Assembly: GCA_026874595.1 (NCBI GenBank)
Contig: CM049315.1
Span: 35,604,164 to 35,668,163 of the forward strand
DNA: 64,000 nucleotides
Source of the DNA: Sipunculus nudus
Lineage: Eukaryota; Annelida; Sipuncula; Golfingiida; Sipunculidae
Direction of reading: 5' to 3'
Positions 48,901-57,020 of the stretch are shown piece after piece. Under the pieces are notes generated by a model. It was not told where the DNA came from and ran no database searches. It saw nothing but the letters and a program-made list of their open reading frames with translations. Position 1 is the stretch's first letter. The number at the start of each line of letters is the position of its first letter. Made by a program: the position numbers and the translations under genes.

Positions 48901-51900
48901 AGGGTAACTGATCCCTGTTACTCATAAACTGTCTATAATGGCTATCTGTGCCTCTCGCCTGTAAGCATCGGCCTATGTTATATGGTCCATATCTGCCTTC
49001 ACGATAATTACCTCTGCGATCACGGTCAAAGTTTTCTGCATGCTACAAATGTGCAACCATTTCTTGTGCGAGTTTTAGATACTCAAAATCGGAATGAAAC
49101 AGTCCCGTAGAGCCTGATTTGATGCGCCTGTAGTTTTTGTCCACATCCCTTGGATTATCATTAGCAACCACCGGGCAACTGTATTCAAGTACTACAAGTG
49201 AGCTTTTTTTGGATAAGTGCAGGTCATCAATCTCTGCATATGGTCAGCATCACATTATAACTTTGGACTAGTTTCGGTGTAACGGGCTGTCCTTAAGACC
49301 GCTCTTTCAACAAAATTCTGCTTCAAGTTTAATGTTCTTTAGGGAGTCATTAAGTTCCCAGTACCTGGAGTCTGTATCGATAGGTGCATTGTCCTGTGAT
49401 GCAGGATATTCACGTGAACTACTGTATGGCTGCAGACCGGGGACGCCTCATTGCTCCTTGCTTGGGCCATGGTGATGAGCTTTCACCCGTAAACGGTCGT
49501 CTCTTTTTGTCTGGTCTCTAGATGGCCTGTCTATGGCATCAGAAGAGTCTTATGCACTATACCTTACAGTCCCAATTTGAACTTTGACTGCTACTTACGT
49601 TTGCATTACTTTATGCGACAGATTTCGCCGTTGATGACGTTCAATGTCTCTGGTGTTATTTTCAACTGCGTTAAATCAGTATGGGTTTTACTCATGTCAC
49701 AAAACACATGTCAGTCACGGCGAAGACGTACCATGCAAAGGAATTGGACACCTAGAAAACCAAAAAGTTAGGTGACCAAAAACGTTATGTTTCCACATTT
49801 TCACTGTTACAGTTTACAGTTTAAACAAATTTCCTACAGGGTTTAAAAGACAACGTTCAAAAGACAAAACCAGTTTAGGACATCTGTCTGTAGTTTCTTG
49901 TACCCATTGTTATTAAACGCTGTCTACCGTCTATCATTCTCAGTGGTGTATACATGAAATTTCTGGTAAAGTTCCCATGCAAAGAGAAGAAATGGGTCAA
50001 TCTTGGTTTTGAGGTCAGCTGGGAAAGTTTCAACGACAGAGAGGGGACTTTCTTTTAGAAGCTTGTTGCGCAATTAAAGCCAACATTTTCTTCTAAAGCC
50101 TGTCATATTCCAAATTAAGCTCACATGCCAATACAGGATGAATTTGATTCCGAAGTAACAGCGTTATAGGCTACGGTCACGAGACTCAGTTATTTTAAAA
50201 GGCTGTGGACATATTTGAGGAAAGATCTCATGCAAACCCCTCCATCCTTAACATCAATATAACAGATTCTTATGGATTCCGAGGTCACAAGGTCATAGGT
50301 TAAGCAACATCATACAGATTTTTACACTTGTGAGCTAAAAAGTTTATTGCTTCAATTTAAAAACCCCTGTCACAGCGTGGAACTTAAGCAGATTCCACTT
50401 CGATACCGATATCCTTTGTAACGCCGGGACATTGGAGAAAAGCACACAAGGGAGTCAAAATATCCGTGCTTCAAAGACAACCTTTTTTCATTCACATAAG
50501 ACGGTATCACGGAGGTGAAATACTCATCGAACATGATTTTTAACTCCAAGGCAGTCATTCATAGCACAAATTCTATCGGTTAGGCCTAGAAACGTTCAAC
50601 GTCATATGCCAATACAGGATGAATTTGATTCCAAAGTAACAGCGTTATAGGCTACGGTCACGAGACTCAGTTATTTTAAAAGGCTGTGGACATATTTGAG
50701 GAAAGATCTCATGCAAACCCCTCCATCCTTAACATCAATATAACAGATTCGTATGGATTCCGAGGTCACAAGGTCATAGGTTAAGCAACATCATACAGAT
50801 TTTTACACTTGTGAGCTTAAAAGTTTATTGCTTCAATTTAAAAATACCTGTCACAGCGTGGAACTTAAGCAGATTCCACTTCGATACCGATATCCTTTGT
50901 AACGCCGGGACATTGGAGAAAAGCACACAAGGGAATCAAAATATCCGTGCTTCAAAGACAACCTTTTTTCATTCACATAAGACGGTATCACGGAGGTGAA
51001 ATACTCATCGAACATGATTTTTAACTCCAAGGCAGTCATTCATAGCACAAATTCTATCGGTTAGGCCTAGAAACGTTCAACGTCATATTCACTAAGGCCC
51101 TGGGCAAATCTCCTTAGAAGCATGAAAATAGGTCACAGGTCACCTATATTTTGTGAGCTACATGAAAAATGCATAGTTTAAGCACCCCGAATTTCAGATA
51201 GCCACAAACCATAAGTATTACACCTAATATCATCTAACATAACAAAGAATGAGCTTCTTGGAAAAATCCTGGAAAACTAAGACTAGGTTATAGTTACATA
51301 TATTCTGCGAGCTGCTCGAGGTTCCTGGTCAAATATTTGCCGTTAGATCAAAGCATTAATGATTAATGGGTGCATCGCCTGTGTGTCAAGATGAGCTAAG
51401 CGTCATGGCCCAAGGACCACTTGTTTTTTCCATTTTCACGAAATGCTTATGTAATTTTAAGACCCAAAGATTACAGCATAGCAGTTTCACAGCGATTGTT
51501 TATCTAGTGCCCTGAATTCTCATGTTCATTCATCATAAATTGTTCCAACCGCGGCTAATTTTTTTTTTGTATTGTCACACATTTTGTCTGCATTGAATTA
51601 TTGTCATTTAACAGGTATTGTGCCCTTTTCTCGTCTTTGAAATCCTCTACTTTTATATCTAGAAAGCTTGGAGGGGGGGGGGCGAATGATTTACAATGAA
51701 AAGTCCATTTAAGGCGGCCTATATTTTGTAAGATACATCCAAAATACCATTTTCACTCTAAAAACCAGCATGGAATGGCCAGTCATGAATAGTTTCATCA
51801 TCTTCCCTATTTGGTATTATTACTCCATTCAGATGATCCTTTTATCGTTAAAATCTACGAAGCATTATTCCTTACACACAAGGGTATGAAATGTTTTGAC

Positions 51901-54900
51901 GTTTGTGAATCTGTATTTAAATATCCATATTTTCTAATCAGGATGGTAAAACGGCTTTGCACGTAGCGGCTGAAAACGTTCAGGCTGACCTGTGTAGGAT
52001 GCTGTTGGAAGAAAAAGCTGACGTGAACGTGAAGGATCTGGTATTTTATATTAGATAAGATAAATAACTGATGGCTTGTTTAAATCTTATATAGGCATGT
52101 GTGTGATGTTTTTGATATTTAAAATGAGATTTATATATATGTATATATTATATATACATATATATAATATATATATAAATATATATAATGTAATAAAACC
52201 TATTATGAGCTTTTTTCCAATCTTCCGCCCTCTTTTTTTGGAATATATGCCAATTTACTGTTTTTACATGTTTGTATTGCACTTTAGGATTCTTCATCGT
52301 TACCTGTATGAGATCACTGTCAACCAGTCTTATTCTCAGACTAGGTCAACTTTTTGTATTTTGTTGCCCCAAATATAACAAGTTCCTCAGCTTGTTCGTA
52401 TCCTTTATCCCATTGCCCCCTTATCGTGAACATCACATATAAATCGTTCTGTTTTATTGCAAGTGCACTGAGCTGAGGTTTACTTAGATTTGTACTAAAC
52501 GGTGAGCTTTAGGTATTTACGAATACAAATGCAACGTCATGAAAAATCGGATTGCTGTGTTTGACTTATGCTGTTTACTTCAACATTTCTATTTCCAGCA
52601 AGGAAAGACACCCTTACATCTTGTGGGTATCAACGGGCACACTGTTTTATGCAGATTGTTCCTAGAGTTCGATGCCGTTGTGAATAACAGGGATGAGGTA
52701 AAATGAATAATCCCTCCCATCTTGCTACTGATGTCTATTTTAGCGCTTACTCTAAATTTTTAATAAAAATATAAAACTTTTCGATAAATGCCAAGACCAA
52801 ACTACGGTTCATTTAAGCGCGAATTAAGATCAATAAAGTTGTAATCTTTAATAAATCTTGTATTAAATGGGATTTTCAAATGGGTGAAAGGTTGTAGCTG
52901 TTTGAACATGGATTGAGTTGTTTGATTAACCTTCCCTGGTAAAGGAAAACAAACCGGTCCATTAATATGCTGGTGAATCCTTCTGCAGAACACATGCGTA
53001 ATCATTAGTGCTATAAGTTAGTTCAAATTGATGTAAATTTATTATTTGGATTTAAAGTAAAAATATTGTAAGAACAAACACTTTTTTGTCTCAGAATAAC
53101 AGGACCCCTCTACACTATTCTGCTGAATATGGCTATACTATTGTAAGCAAACGTCTTTTGGAAAAAGGAGCTTTATTGGACATAAAGGACAAGGTAACAT
53201 AGCCAATTTCTATTCAGCATGTCTAGTTTCAACAAATTCATGTTTACAAATTTGGAAAATAATCCGCAATCATTTTATTTCTCTTTAATTCAAATTTACA
53301 TAATTTTCCAGGTAAGGTGTTTATATACGTTTTATATATCCTTATGTTGAGGCGAATATGAATTTTATTTCTCAATGTTCAGTTTTCAATATGTTTGAAA
53401 CATTTTACATATTTGCTCAAAAATGTTCTCGTTCTTTTCAGGTTGGCGTCACACCATGTGATTTAGCACAGGGGTCTTTAGATCCAAACACTCGTCTTCT
53501 TTTTTCCGAGGTAAATCGCTTTACATTTTACAATTTAGTCACATTACATGAAGAAGTTTTTTAAGACGTTAAACATTTACTCGACATATAAATATTTTTG
53601 TCGCCCTGGAGACGTATTCATGACTCATAAAACCACTGGTTGGCGCGCGTGACAGTGACCAGTAGTGCCCTCTAAAAATCAAATGTATTAAAACGTCCGA
53701 CGATAATAATATGCCAATTTGATTTATAAGTTGAAAAACAACTTTAACTCTGCTCACAAAACTTAAACCGTATATAAAATCGTGAAACTAGTCATATGTT
53801 GAAGCAGTATTGCATAAACGAAGAGAAATATATTTGTCTAACATAACGATATGAATTGAATCCATTACAAAGGCCCAACATCAATAAAATGTCGAATTCA
53901 GTGTCCATGGAGAACAAAGAACACGTAAAGGGAAGTTAAAAATATCAAATCATTATGCGTGTAACTCAAATAAATGACATAATATTTCGACATATAGAAT
54001 TTTGAAGGTAACATATGTCTTCAATTCACAGATATACATTTGAGAAATAAAAAAAAGAAGTCCTCTTAAGATCGTAAATAAAATATATGATATGAATAAA
54101 ATATTTGCTTACCAGGAAGGACAAAAAGAGAAAGGAAAGAAACTACTGCAGGAGGCAATGCAAAAAGGAGCACCCTATGTCAAAGAATATCACGCTAAAA
54201 TGCAAAAATGGCTTAAGACTAGGTCAGATGTACTTCATCAATTAGACAAGATTGCAGAGGATATAGACGAGTATAACAGGAAAGCGAACGTGGCCGTCGT
54301 TGCAAGTTCTGGTGTTGGCTTGCTGGGGGCAGCCACTGCAGTGGGATCGCTGTTTTTCCCTCCTCTTGCAGCAGTTGCAGTACCAGCGATGATAGGCAGT
54401 GCGGGAGGTGGTATTGGGGCAGCTACTTCAAAAGCTTTTGATATGATTCACAGGAAAAGAAAAACAGAAGAGGCAGTAAAAGAGATGAACAGAGACCAAA
54501 ATCTTTCGAAAGACGTAGAGAACACATTAAAGAAGATTGGAAATATTGCAGACGAATACGCATCTAGAATTCCACATGTGACCCGCGAACAGATTATGGC
54601 CGTTATTATGCTTGGAGAACAAGCCGTGGAGTTTGGTGTGGACTTTGGAAAACACACACTCCATTATCTGATCACTGCGGGCATTCTTTCTGCAGCTGCG
54701 CTTGCGGCTTTCGAATTAGGTTCCATACTTCCTGTTGTTACAATACCTTTTGCCTTCTTCAACTTAGTTACAAGTCTGGGACAATTGACAGGTAATTTAG
54801 ACGCTGCAAGCAAAGAGTTGCGTGATGTGATAACAGATATGGAAAACGGTTACAAGAAAACGAAAGATATGTACAGAAACCTCCAAGAGAAACTTAAAGA

Positions 54901-54934
54901 TATTAAACAGTCTCTTTCTGCCACTTCATCCTAA
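39882..54934 (+). CDS. Ankyrin-repeat / apolipoprotein-L-like fusion protein, nine exons
   Basis: Predicted joins: 39882-39902, 40534-40629, 44593-44694, 47093-47191, 51942-52040, 52599-52697, 53095-53193, 53442-53510 and 54116-54934. Every intron is phase 0 with GT-AG ends and the frame is open throughout, giving 500 residues. Residues 8-205 are six ankyrin repeats (pattern GKTPLHIAC...LL..GA.VN..D), one per exon; 206-228 is a partial repeat; 229-500 come from one exon. That exon encodes an amphipathic helix, a glycine/alanine-rich hydrophobic hairpin (about 286-332), a second hydrophobic stretch (about 410-450) and a charged C-terminal helix (about 455-492), the layout of the ApoL family. 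ApoL proteins bind membranes and some form ion channels; ankyrin repeats bind proteins. A sensor or scaffold with a membrane effector is inference. There is no signal peptide, so it is probably cytosolic. The start codon and first exon are the least certain parts. Confidence 0.8.
40534..40629 (+). other. Exon 2: ankyrin repeat 1
   Basis: 96 bp, phase 0 at both ends. It reads PLREAAMEGNRELVRRLLES then GENPDEIGQ, a typical capping ankyrin repeat. Acceptor after TTTTTTTCATATTGAAG; donor GTAATT. The large minus-strand frame here is a shadow. Confidence 0.85.
40630..42859 (+). other. Intron 2, 5' half
   Basis: AT-rich intron sequence. A widely used-looking word (GGGCTCGACATTAACACTTG) at 42118 hints at an old repeat. 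No other structure was seen. Confidence 0.5.
42860..43560. repeat. Tandem repeat of ~130-bp units in intron 2
   Basis: A phrase like CATTGAACCACTCCTGAAAC followed by TTCACCAA recurs near 42963, 43112 (degenerate), 43232 and 43358, and phrases like GAGGTATCC recur between. The minus-strand frames 42838-43059 and 43214-43555 repeat the same peptide start (ALVK), so they reflect the repeat rather than a gene. At the 3' edge is a palindrome CCGGAGGA-g-TCCTCCGG (43494-43510) in a GC-rich stretch. Confidence 0.6.
43561..44592 (+). other. Intron 2, 3' half
   Basis: AT-rich intron sequence without recognised features up to the CAGCAG acceptor. Confidence 0.5.
44593..44694 (+). other. Exon 3: ankyrin repeat 2
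   Basis: 102 bp, QDGKTTLHVACENCQAEICQ then LLLQWGAQVNIKDQ. Donor GTGAGT. The acceptor is CAGCAG (44590-44595), so splicing could add or drop one glutamine without changing the frame. Confidence 0.9.
45670..46875 (-). mobile_element. pogo/Tigger-type DNA transposon remnant, 1206 bp
   Basis: The left end reads CAGTAGAGCGTCGTTTATCC and the right end, reverse-complemented, reads CAGTAGAACGTCGAATATCC; both are flanked by TA (45668-45669 and 46876-46877). TA target duplications with CAGT-type inverted ends are typical of the pogo/Tigger branch of Tc1/mariner. Subterminal GTTCGGATGAACGA repeats lie near 45715 and 46820. It sits in intron 3 of the ankyrin-ApoL gene. The catalytic DDE region is missing, so it is a non-autonomous deletion derivative. 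Confidence 0.85.
46160..46380 (-). pseudogene. Tigger/CENP-B-type helix-turn-helix fragment
   Basis: On the minus strand the frame reads ESRKRHVLSVDKLSILARLN then TGTKPADLAREFNVERSTVS. This is the N-terminal psq-type HTH of pogo/Tigger transposases and CENP-B (R-x-x-L-x-x-x-x-K..I......G.....LA..F.V..STV). The frame is lost after the recognition helix. It lies within, and in agreement with, the surrounding transposon. Confidence 0.8.
47093..47191 (+). other. Exon 4: ankyrin repeat 3
   Basis: 99 bp, NGKTPLHIACVQG...LLAYGAIVNSTDK. Acceptor after CCTATTTTTTTTAG, donor GTAAAA. Confidence 0.9.
47411..48054 (-). pseudogene. DIRS/Ngaro-like retroelement, RNase H remnant
   Basis: Minus-strand frames carry, in order, HLAFTTLSRYSVTQDLDCWL, HTLDHWNRS..., ASDASSAGWE (48054-47866), then GDNTHADILSRKTNQ and ALFRALNQIWEP / IDSFADFNN (47703-47411). 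The order W..L..W, SDAS..GW, N..AD.LSR, then IW....ID.FA is characteristic of the RNase H region of DIRS-like (tyrosine recombinase) retroelements. Frameshifts break it. It lies in intron 4, opposite in strand to the gene. Confidence 0.65.
48055..48999. other. Spacer within the DIRS-like remnant
   Basis: The reverse transcriptase expected between gag and RNase H is not recognisable; it has been deleted or replaced by unrelated AT-rich sequence. Confidence 0.4.
49000..49560 (-). pseudogene. Gag-like remnant upstream of the DIRS-like RNase H
   Basis: Long coding-like minus-strand stretches with a few stops and frame changes: DSSDAIDRPSRDQTKRDDRL near 49550, REYPASQDNAPIDTDSRYWE near 49400, and VVANDNPRDVDKNYRRIKSG with FHSDFEYLKLAQEMVAHL near 49170-49050. 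The position 5' of the RNase H piece on the same strand suggests it is the gag of the same element; sequence similarity to a named gag was not recognised. Confidence 0.4.
50125..50605. repeat. 481-bp direct tandem repeat, copy 1
   Basis: From ATGCCAATACAGGATG to AACGTCAT, repeated immediately at 50606-51086 with only a few differences. Both copies hold the same 62-codon minus-strand frame (50370-50558 here), which has no recognised domain. Confidence 0.95.
50606..51086. repeat. 481-bp direct tandem repeat, copy 2
   Basis: Near-identical to the preceding copy, so the duplication is recent. The 62-codon minus-strand frame is at 50851-51039. Confidence 0.95.
51090..51425. repeat. Dispersed-repeat copy (335-bp family)
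   Basis: TCTCCTTAGAAGC, a TAGGTCACAGGTCACCTATA-like phrase and the closing GATGAGCTAAGCGTCATGGC follow the order seen in other copies. Confidence 0.6.
51942..52040 (+). other. Exon 5: ankyrin repeat 4
   Basis: 99 bp, DGKTALHVAAENVQADLCRM then LLEEKADVNVKDL. Acceptor after TTTTCTAATCAG; donor GTATTT is slightly weak. Confidence 0.9.
52135..52190. repeat. TA-rich microsatellite in intron 5
   Basis: Imperfect TA tract inside the 52076-52378 frame, which is therefore unreliable. Confidence 0.85.
52599..52697 (+). other. Exon 6: ankyrin repeat 5
   Basis: 99 bp, QGKTPLHLVGINGHTVLCRL then FLEFDAVVNNRDE. Acceptor after CTATTTCCAG, donor GTAAAA. Confidence 0.9.
53095..53193 (+). other. Exon 7: ankyrin repeat 6
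   Basis: 99 bp, NNRTPLHYSAEYGYTIVSKR then LLEKGALLDIKDK. Acceptor after CTTTTTTGTCTCAG, donor GTAACA. Confidence 0.9.
53442..53510 (+). other. Exon 8: partial ankyrin repeat 7
   Basis: 69 bp, VGVTPCDLAQGSLDPNTRLL then FSE. It keeps the TP..LA start of a repeat and stops after the second helix, as at the C-terminal end of an ankyrin array. Acceptor after CTCGTTCTTTTCAG, donor GTAAAT. Confidence 0.85.
54116..54934 (+). other. Exon 9: ApoL-like domain and stop
   Basis: Acceptor TTGCTTACCAG precedes 54116 and the frame continues in phase 0 from exon 8. An in-frame ATG at 54092 exists, but the eight codons between lie in the intron, so the longer single-exon frame is probably not the true start. 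Key stretches are the DKIAEDIDEYNRKANVAVV helix leading into a glycine-rich hydrophobic segment with PPLAAVAVPAMIG, and NLDAASKELRDVITDMENGY near the C-terminus. The last stretch matches the ApoL pattern of S-x-x-x-A-x-x-L-R before the final coiled helix. Confidence 0.85.
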
Positions 54935-55324
54935 ATTGCAAGTACAGTGAAACCTTGTTGTATCGAAGTCGAATGGACCGTCAGAAACCTTCGACACATC
55001 TGAGGTTCGACACAAGCGGGTTTTTTTGTTATATTTTAACTCGAGTTGTTCGGAATATCGAGTCTGTAACATCGACTTAGGCGAGTTCGACAAAACGAGG
55101 TTTCACTGTATTTAAATAACTTACCAAAGAAGGATACTGTGTATAGCCAATCTGTCCTTTGATAAATTATTTATGATTACATGACTCATGTCAGATGGTA
55201 ATATTTCCTGACCGGGCTCCCGGTGCCATGGCTGGATGGTAAGGACATGGCGTGGGGTGTTCCACAATAAGTAGACTGTCAAAAGTCTGTGTGAGAAAAT
55301 CTAAAAGGAGTGATGCCACTAGTG
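54371..55324. repeat. Tandem duplication unit 1 (3' part of ApoL exon and downstream)
   Basis: Starts at GCAGTTGCAG inside exon 9 and runs through the stop codon, the MITE and flanking sequence to GCCACTAGTGG. It is repeated at 55325-56290 with few changes. Confidence 0.9.
54945..55108. mobile_element. pogo-type MITE, 164 bp, copy 1
   Basis: Left end CAGTGAAACCTTGTTGTATC; right end reverse-complemented CAGTGAAACCTCGTTTTGTC; TA on both sides (54943-54944 and 55109-55110). It has no coding capacity. It begins 10 bases after the stop codon, so it forms part of the 3' UTR. Confidence 0.8.
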
Positions 55325-55897
55325 GCAGTTGCAGGACGAGCAGGACCAGCGACGATAGGCAGTGTGGTAGGTGGTATTGGGGCAGCTACTTCAAAAGCTT
55401 TTGATATGATTCACAGGAAAAGAAAAACAGAAGAGGCAGTAAAAGAGATGAACAGAGACCAAAATCTTTCGAAAGACGTAGAGAACACATTTAAGAAGAT
55501 TGGAAATATTGCAGACGAATACGCATCTAGAATTCCACATGTGACCCGCGAACAGATTATGGCCGTTATTATGCTTGGAGAACAAGCCGTGGAGTTTGGT
55601 GTGGACTTTGGAAAACACGCACTCCATTATCTGATCACTGCGGGCGTTCTTTCTGCAGCTGCGCTTGCGGCTTTCGAATTAGGTTCCATACTTCCTGTTG
55701 TTACAATACCTTTTGCCTTCTTCAACTTAGTTACAAGTCTGGGACAATTGACAGGTAATTTAGACGCTGCCAGCAAAGAGTTGTGTGATGTGATAACAGA
55801 TATGGAAAACGGTTACAAGAAAACAAAAGATATGTACAGAAACCTCCAAGAGAAACTTAAAGATATTAAACAGTCTCTTTCTGCCACTTTATCCTAA
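55313..55897 (+). CDS. Truncated second ApoL-like reading frame (194 aa)
   Basis: This is the duplicated 3' part of exon 9. The frame is intact to the same stop and differs from exon 9 by a handful of substitutions (for example Leu to Phe, Thr to Ala, Ile to Val and Arg to Cys), plus nine extra bases and a changed start. It lacks the N-terminal amphipathic helix and most of the first hydrophobic segment, and has no ankyrin exons or clear acceptor of its own. It may be untranslated 3' sequence of the main gene or a nascent gene; an ATG at 55313 would allow translation. The first AATAAA found after the main stop lies beyond it (56302-56307). Confidence 0.5.
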   Translation: MPLVAVAGRAGPATIGSVVGGIGAATSKAFDMIHRKRKTEEAVKEMNRDQNLSKDVENTFKKIGNIADEYASRIPHVTREQIMAVIMLGEQAVEFGVDFGKHALHYLITAGVLSAAALAAFELGSILPVVTIPFAFFNLVTSLGQLTGNLDAASKELCDVITDMENGYKKTKDMYRNLQEKLKDIKQSLSATLS

Positions 55898-56290
55898 ATT
55901 GCAAGTACAGTGAAACCTCGTTGTATCGAAGTCGAATGGACGGTCAGAAAACTTCGACACATCTAAGGTTCGACACAAGCGGGTTTTATTTGGTTATAAT
56001 TTAACTAGAGTTGTCCGGAATATCGAGTCTGTAACATCGACTTAAGCCAGTTCGACAAAACGAGGTTTCACTGTATTTAAATATCTTGCCAAAGAAGGAT
56101 ACTGTGTATAGCCGATCTGTCCTTTTATAAATTATTTATGATTACATGACTCATGTCAGCTGGTAATATTTCCTGACCGGGCTCCCGGTGCCATGGCTGA
56201 ATGGTAAGGACCTGGTGTGGGGTGTTCCACAATAAGTAGACTGTCAAAAGTCTGTGTGAGAAAATCTAAACGGAGTTATGCCACTAGTGG
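55325..56290. repeat. Tandem duplication unit 2
   Basis: Second copy of 54371-55324. The junction repeats GCCACTAGTGG at 55316-55324 and 56280-56290, which marks the duplication edges. Confidence 0.9.
55908..56073. mobile_element. pogo-type MITE, copy 2 (carried by the duplication)
   Basis: Same element as 54945-55108, at the same distance from the stop codon and with TA on both sides, so the MITE inserted before the tandem duplication. Confidence 0.8.
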
Positions 56291-56301
56291 GAACTTTGAC
56301 A

Positions 56302-56307
56302 AATAAA
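56302..56307 (+). terminator. Possible polyadenylation signal AATAAA
   Basis: First AATAAA seen after the ankyrin-ApoL stop codon. If used, the 3' UTR would be about 1.4 kb and include the second ApoL frame and both MITEs. Confidence 0.3.
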
Positions 56308-56363
56308 TGGCGTCATCAAAACATATAAAGGCGAAAGAAAACATTCAAAATGCGCCATGAAAA

Positions 56364-57020
56364 ATGTTCATTCTTTTGGACAGTGTTGAACAGGTATTCT
56401 GTGACATTCAGAACTCAAAGGCAGAGATAAACCATAGTGTGGGAAATTCTCATGATGCCTTTGAAAAGCAGATAAGTAAACTCCGAATTGTAAGATTTGA
56501 AATACTGTCAGAAGAAAATAAACAAATGAACCAGCGCACAGCGGAGTTAGAATCCAATGTATCTATTATGAGTAAGAGTGCTGACAAAGTACCGTAATAT
56601 GAACATCATAATTATAAGTAGCTAAAGAAAATACTTAGAGAAAGATGTTTCACATTTGAAAAACATGTTATAAAGGATAAGATGTTTCAAGATTTGAATG
56701 ACCGTTAAAACAGTGAAATTTACAAACTTGATAGAAGAAATCAGGAATCTAATCTTCGGAAAGCCCGACAGAAATTCGCTAAGGCACTGCTGCTTAAATT
56801 AATTCTGACCCAAAATGGTTAGGAGATTTGAGAAAACACGAAATTTAAGAGAAAACAGAAAATGCACACAGACTAGAACGGCGGGGCGAAAGACAAAGGC
56901 ACATTATTGTAGGCTGCATGGAAGACCAGACAGACATGAAATTTGGCGACGGAGTAAGCAAAACTCAAACCTGACCGGTCGAAGACTTGATCCAGCAGGA
57001 CTAATAATTGAAACAACGCC
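56364..57020 (+). pseudogene. LINE ORF1-like (coiled-coil) fragment
   Basis: The frame at 56364 reads VFCDIQNSKAEINHSVGNSH then LSEENKQMNQRTAELESNVS, a coiled coil of the kind found at the start of L1-type ORF1 ('transposase 22-like') proteins in invertebrate elements. Further on, near 56860-56940, another frame reads ENAHRLERRGERQRHIIVGC, close to the AHR....R.R.IIV segment that follows the coiled coil and RRM part of such proteins. Stops and frameshifts separate the pieces. No reverse transcriptase follows. Confidence 0.55.

Noticed and set aside
54448-54657. Minus-strand frame inside the ApoL exon
   Set aside because: Shadow of the plus-strand coding exon.
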